Positions 4,988-5,642 of a stretch of 5,642 nt of DNA are shown one piece after another. The notes under the pieces are model-generated. The model had not been told where the DNA came from. It ran no database searches and was given only the letters and a program-made list of their open reading frames with translations. Source of the stretch: Candidatus Endomicrobiellum dinenymphae (GTDB taxonomy: Bacteria > Elusimicrobiota > Endomicrobiia > Endomicrobiales > Endomicrobiaceae); assembly GCA_020328135.1 (NCBI GenBank), contig JAIXNA010000008.1, positions 4,034 through 9,675 on the forward strand. Reading direction: 5' to 3'. The number at the start of each line of letters is the position of its first letter. Within the stretch, counting starts at the first letter, position 1. Position numbers and translations under genes: made by a program.

Positions 4988-5642
4988 GTGAACAATCTTG
5001 ACAGAGGTTGGGTTTTAACATGTTTTGGGACCGCAATTGGGGCAGGCATCTTATTTTTACCGATTCAAGCGGGGCTTGGCGGCATTTGGCCAATCATCTT
5101 TCTGGCGCTTGTCATTTTTCCGATTACATACATTTCACATAGAGGTATTACAAGGATTGTAGCGTCTTGCGAGAAAGAAACAGACATTGTAGGCGCTATA
5201 GAACACGATTTAGGTCATACCGCCGGGTTGATTGTTTCCGTTTTATATTTTTTATCAATCATAACTATATGCGTGGGATATGCCACAGGCTTAACCAATC
5301 TTATAAATGCTTTCCTCATAAACCAAATGCATATTATTTCAGTATCGAGACCTTTGCTTACATTTATTATTCTTGCAATTATGACATCTGTATTGTTTTG
5401 CAACGAAAAAGTTATGATTGCAATTACATCTGCTCTTACTTTCCCTTTAATTCTTTTTTTGCTTGCAATATCAATATACTTAATACCTGAATGGAATATG
5501 TCTGTTTTCCATACTCCCATCACAACAAGAGCTTTCACAAAAAATACTTTGCTACTTTTGCCGCTTCTGGTTTTTGCAATGAATTTTTCGCCAATATGTT
5601 CGTCTTTAGGCGCTTTTTATAGAAAACAATATGCCAATATTG
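4988..5642 (+). CDS. SdaC/TdcC-family amino-acid (serine/threonine-type) permease, 3' end cut
   Basis: The visible 218 residues are the N-terminal half of a hydroxy/aromatic amino acid permease (HAAAP) of the SdaC/TdcC/CyuP type, inner-membrane proton symporters of about 400-430 residues. GTAIGAGILFLPI (14-26) matches the SdaC signature in the first membrane segment. FPITYISHRGITR (44-56) parallels the SdaC FPMTFFAHRGLTR. LIPEWN (165-170) and NFSPICSSL (199-207) also match conserved positions. About six hydrophobic segments are visible, near 8-29, 33-50, 80-100, 122-138, 142-166 and 187-204. Substrate cannot be told from this half: serine, threonine, cysteine and aromatic amino acids are all known in the family. 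The GTG start has AGGGG seven bases upstream and overlaps the TGA of an upstream frame. The gene runs off the window at 5642 with no frameshift. Confidence 0.88.
   Translation, partial: MNNLDRGWVLTCFGTAIGAGILFLPIQAGLGGIWPIIFLALVIFPITYISHRGITRIVASCEKETDIVGAIEHDLGHTAGLIVSVLYFLSIITICVGYATGLTNLINAFLINQMHIISVSRPLLTFIILAIMTSVLFCNEKVMIAITSALTFPLILFLLAISIYLIPEWNMSVFHTPITTRAFTKNTLLLLPLLVFAMNFSPICSSLGAFYRKQYANI

Larger units (their letters stand above)
4769..4991 (+). pseudogene. Possible decayed gene: protein-like fragments in three frames
   Basis: Successive short frames look like pieces of one protein. MHKFDKTQK starts at 4769. KLLDSAACIDAKVFHDAP continuing to CKNEEK runs at about 4796-4868 in another frame. 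VLLDDECTKYNYADVKGAED and onward to the TGA at 4989-4991 lies in a third frame. One extra A near 4868 would join the last two. The final TGA overlaps the transporter GTG as GTGA, a junction typical of co-translated genes. I do not recognise the protein. Against a gene: the last piece also spans the candidate terminator at 4916-4953, and random AT-rich DNA can give such short frames. The alternative is a noncoding leader. Confidence 0.3.

Noticed and set aside
5167..5538. Open frames at 5167-5490 (plus) and 5215-5538 (minus) within the permease region
   Set aside because: The permease frame runs unbroken from 4988 to the window end with family motifs; the other frames are out-of-frame shadows.
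1..5642. tRNA, rRNA, CRISPR array, insertion sequence or prophage content
   Set aside because: I saw no cloverleaf with a TTCGA-type loop, no regularly spaced repeats, and no transposase, integrase or phage gene.

Overview
This is a low-GC, gene-dense bacterial window. A tight minus-strand gene cluster fills most of it, and a divergent plus-strand gene runs off the right edge. No marker fixes the taxon. The AT-rich coding style, the FmdB and DUF116 proteins, the small decaying reading frames and the GC-richer palindromic intergenic patches would suit an anaerobe such as an Elusimicrobiota/Endomicrobium-like bacterium, but that is only a guess.

Minus strand, right to left: a DUF116 cysteine-rich protein (4539-4060); a structured 159-base intergenic leader; a DEAD-box RNA helicase of the DeaD/CshA type with a C-terminal DbpA-like RNA-binding domain (3900-2230); an FmdB-family zinc-ribbon protein (2203-1979); a 117-residue multi-pass membrane protein of unknown function (1967-1614); the tRNA-modifying GTPase MnmE (1602-220); and a possible 32-residue ORF (218-120) starting one base after the mnmE stop. 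Gaps of 26, 11, 11 and 1 bases from the helicase onward suggest one transcript devoted largely to RNA metabolism (helicase and tRNA wobble modification). The last ~119 bases of the window are AT-only palindromes and a short direct repeat with no convincing gene.

Divergently, from about 4600 rightward, lies a ~370-base stretch upstream of an SdaC/TdcC-family amino-acid transporter (GTG at 4988, cut by the window end). It holds a 9-bp hairpin, a 35-codon ORF with a good ribosome binding site, an 8-bp hairpin, protein-like fragments split over different frames, and a candidate intrinsic terminator just before the transporter. It reads either as a decayed gene or as a long structured leader with an attenuator.

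Most of the window is ordinary housekeeping content. The places worth a second look are the transporter leader, the helicase 5' region (alternative hairpins, a 13-codon upstream ORF overlapping the ribosome binding site) and the apparently leaderless start of the DUF116 gene.
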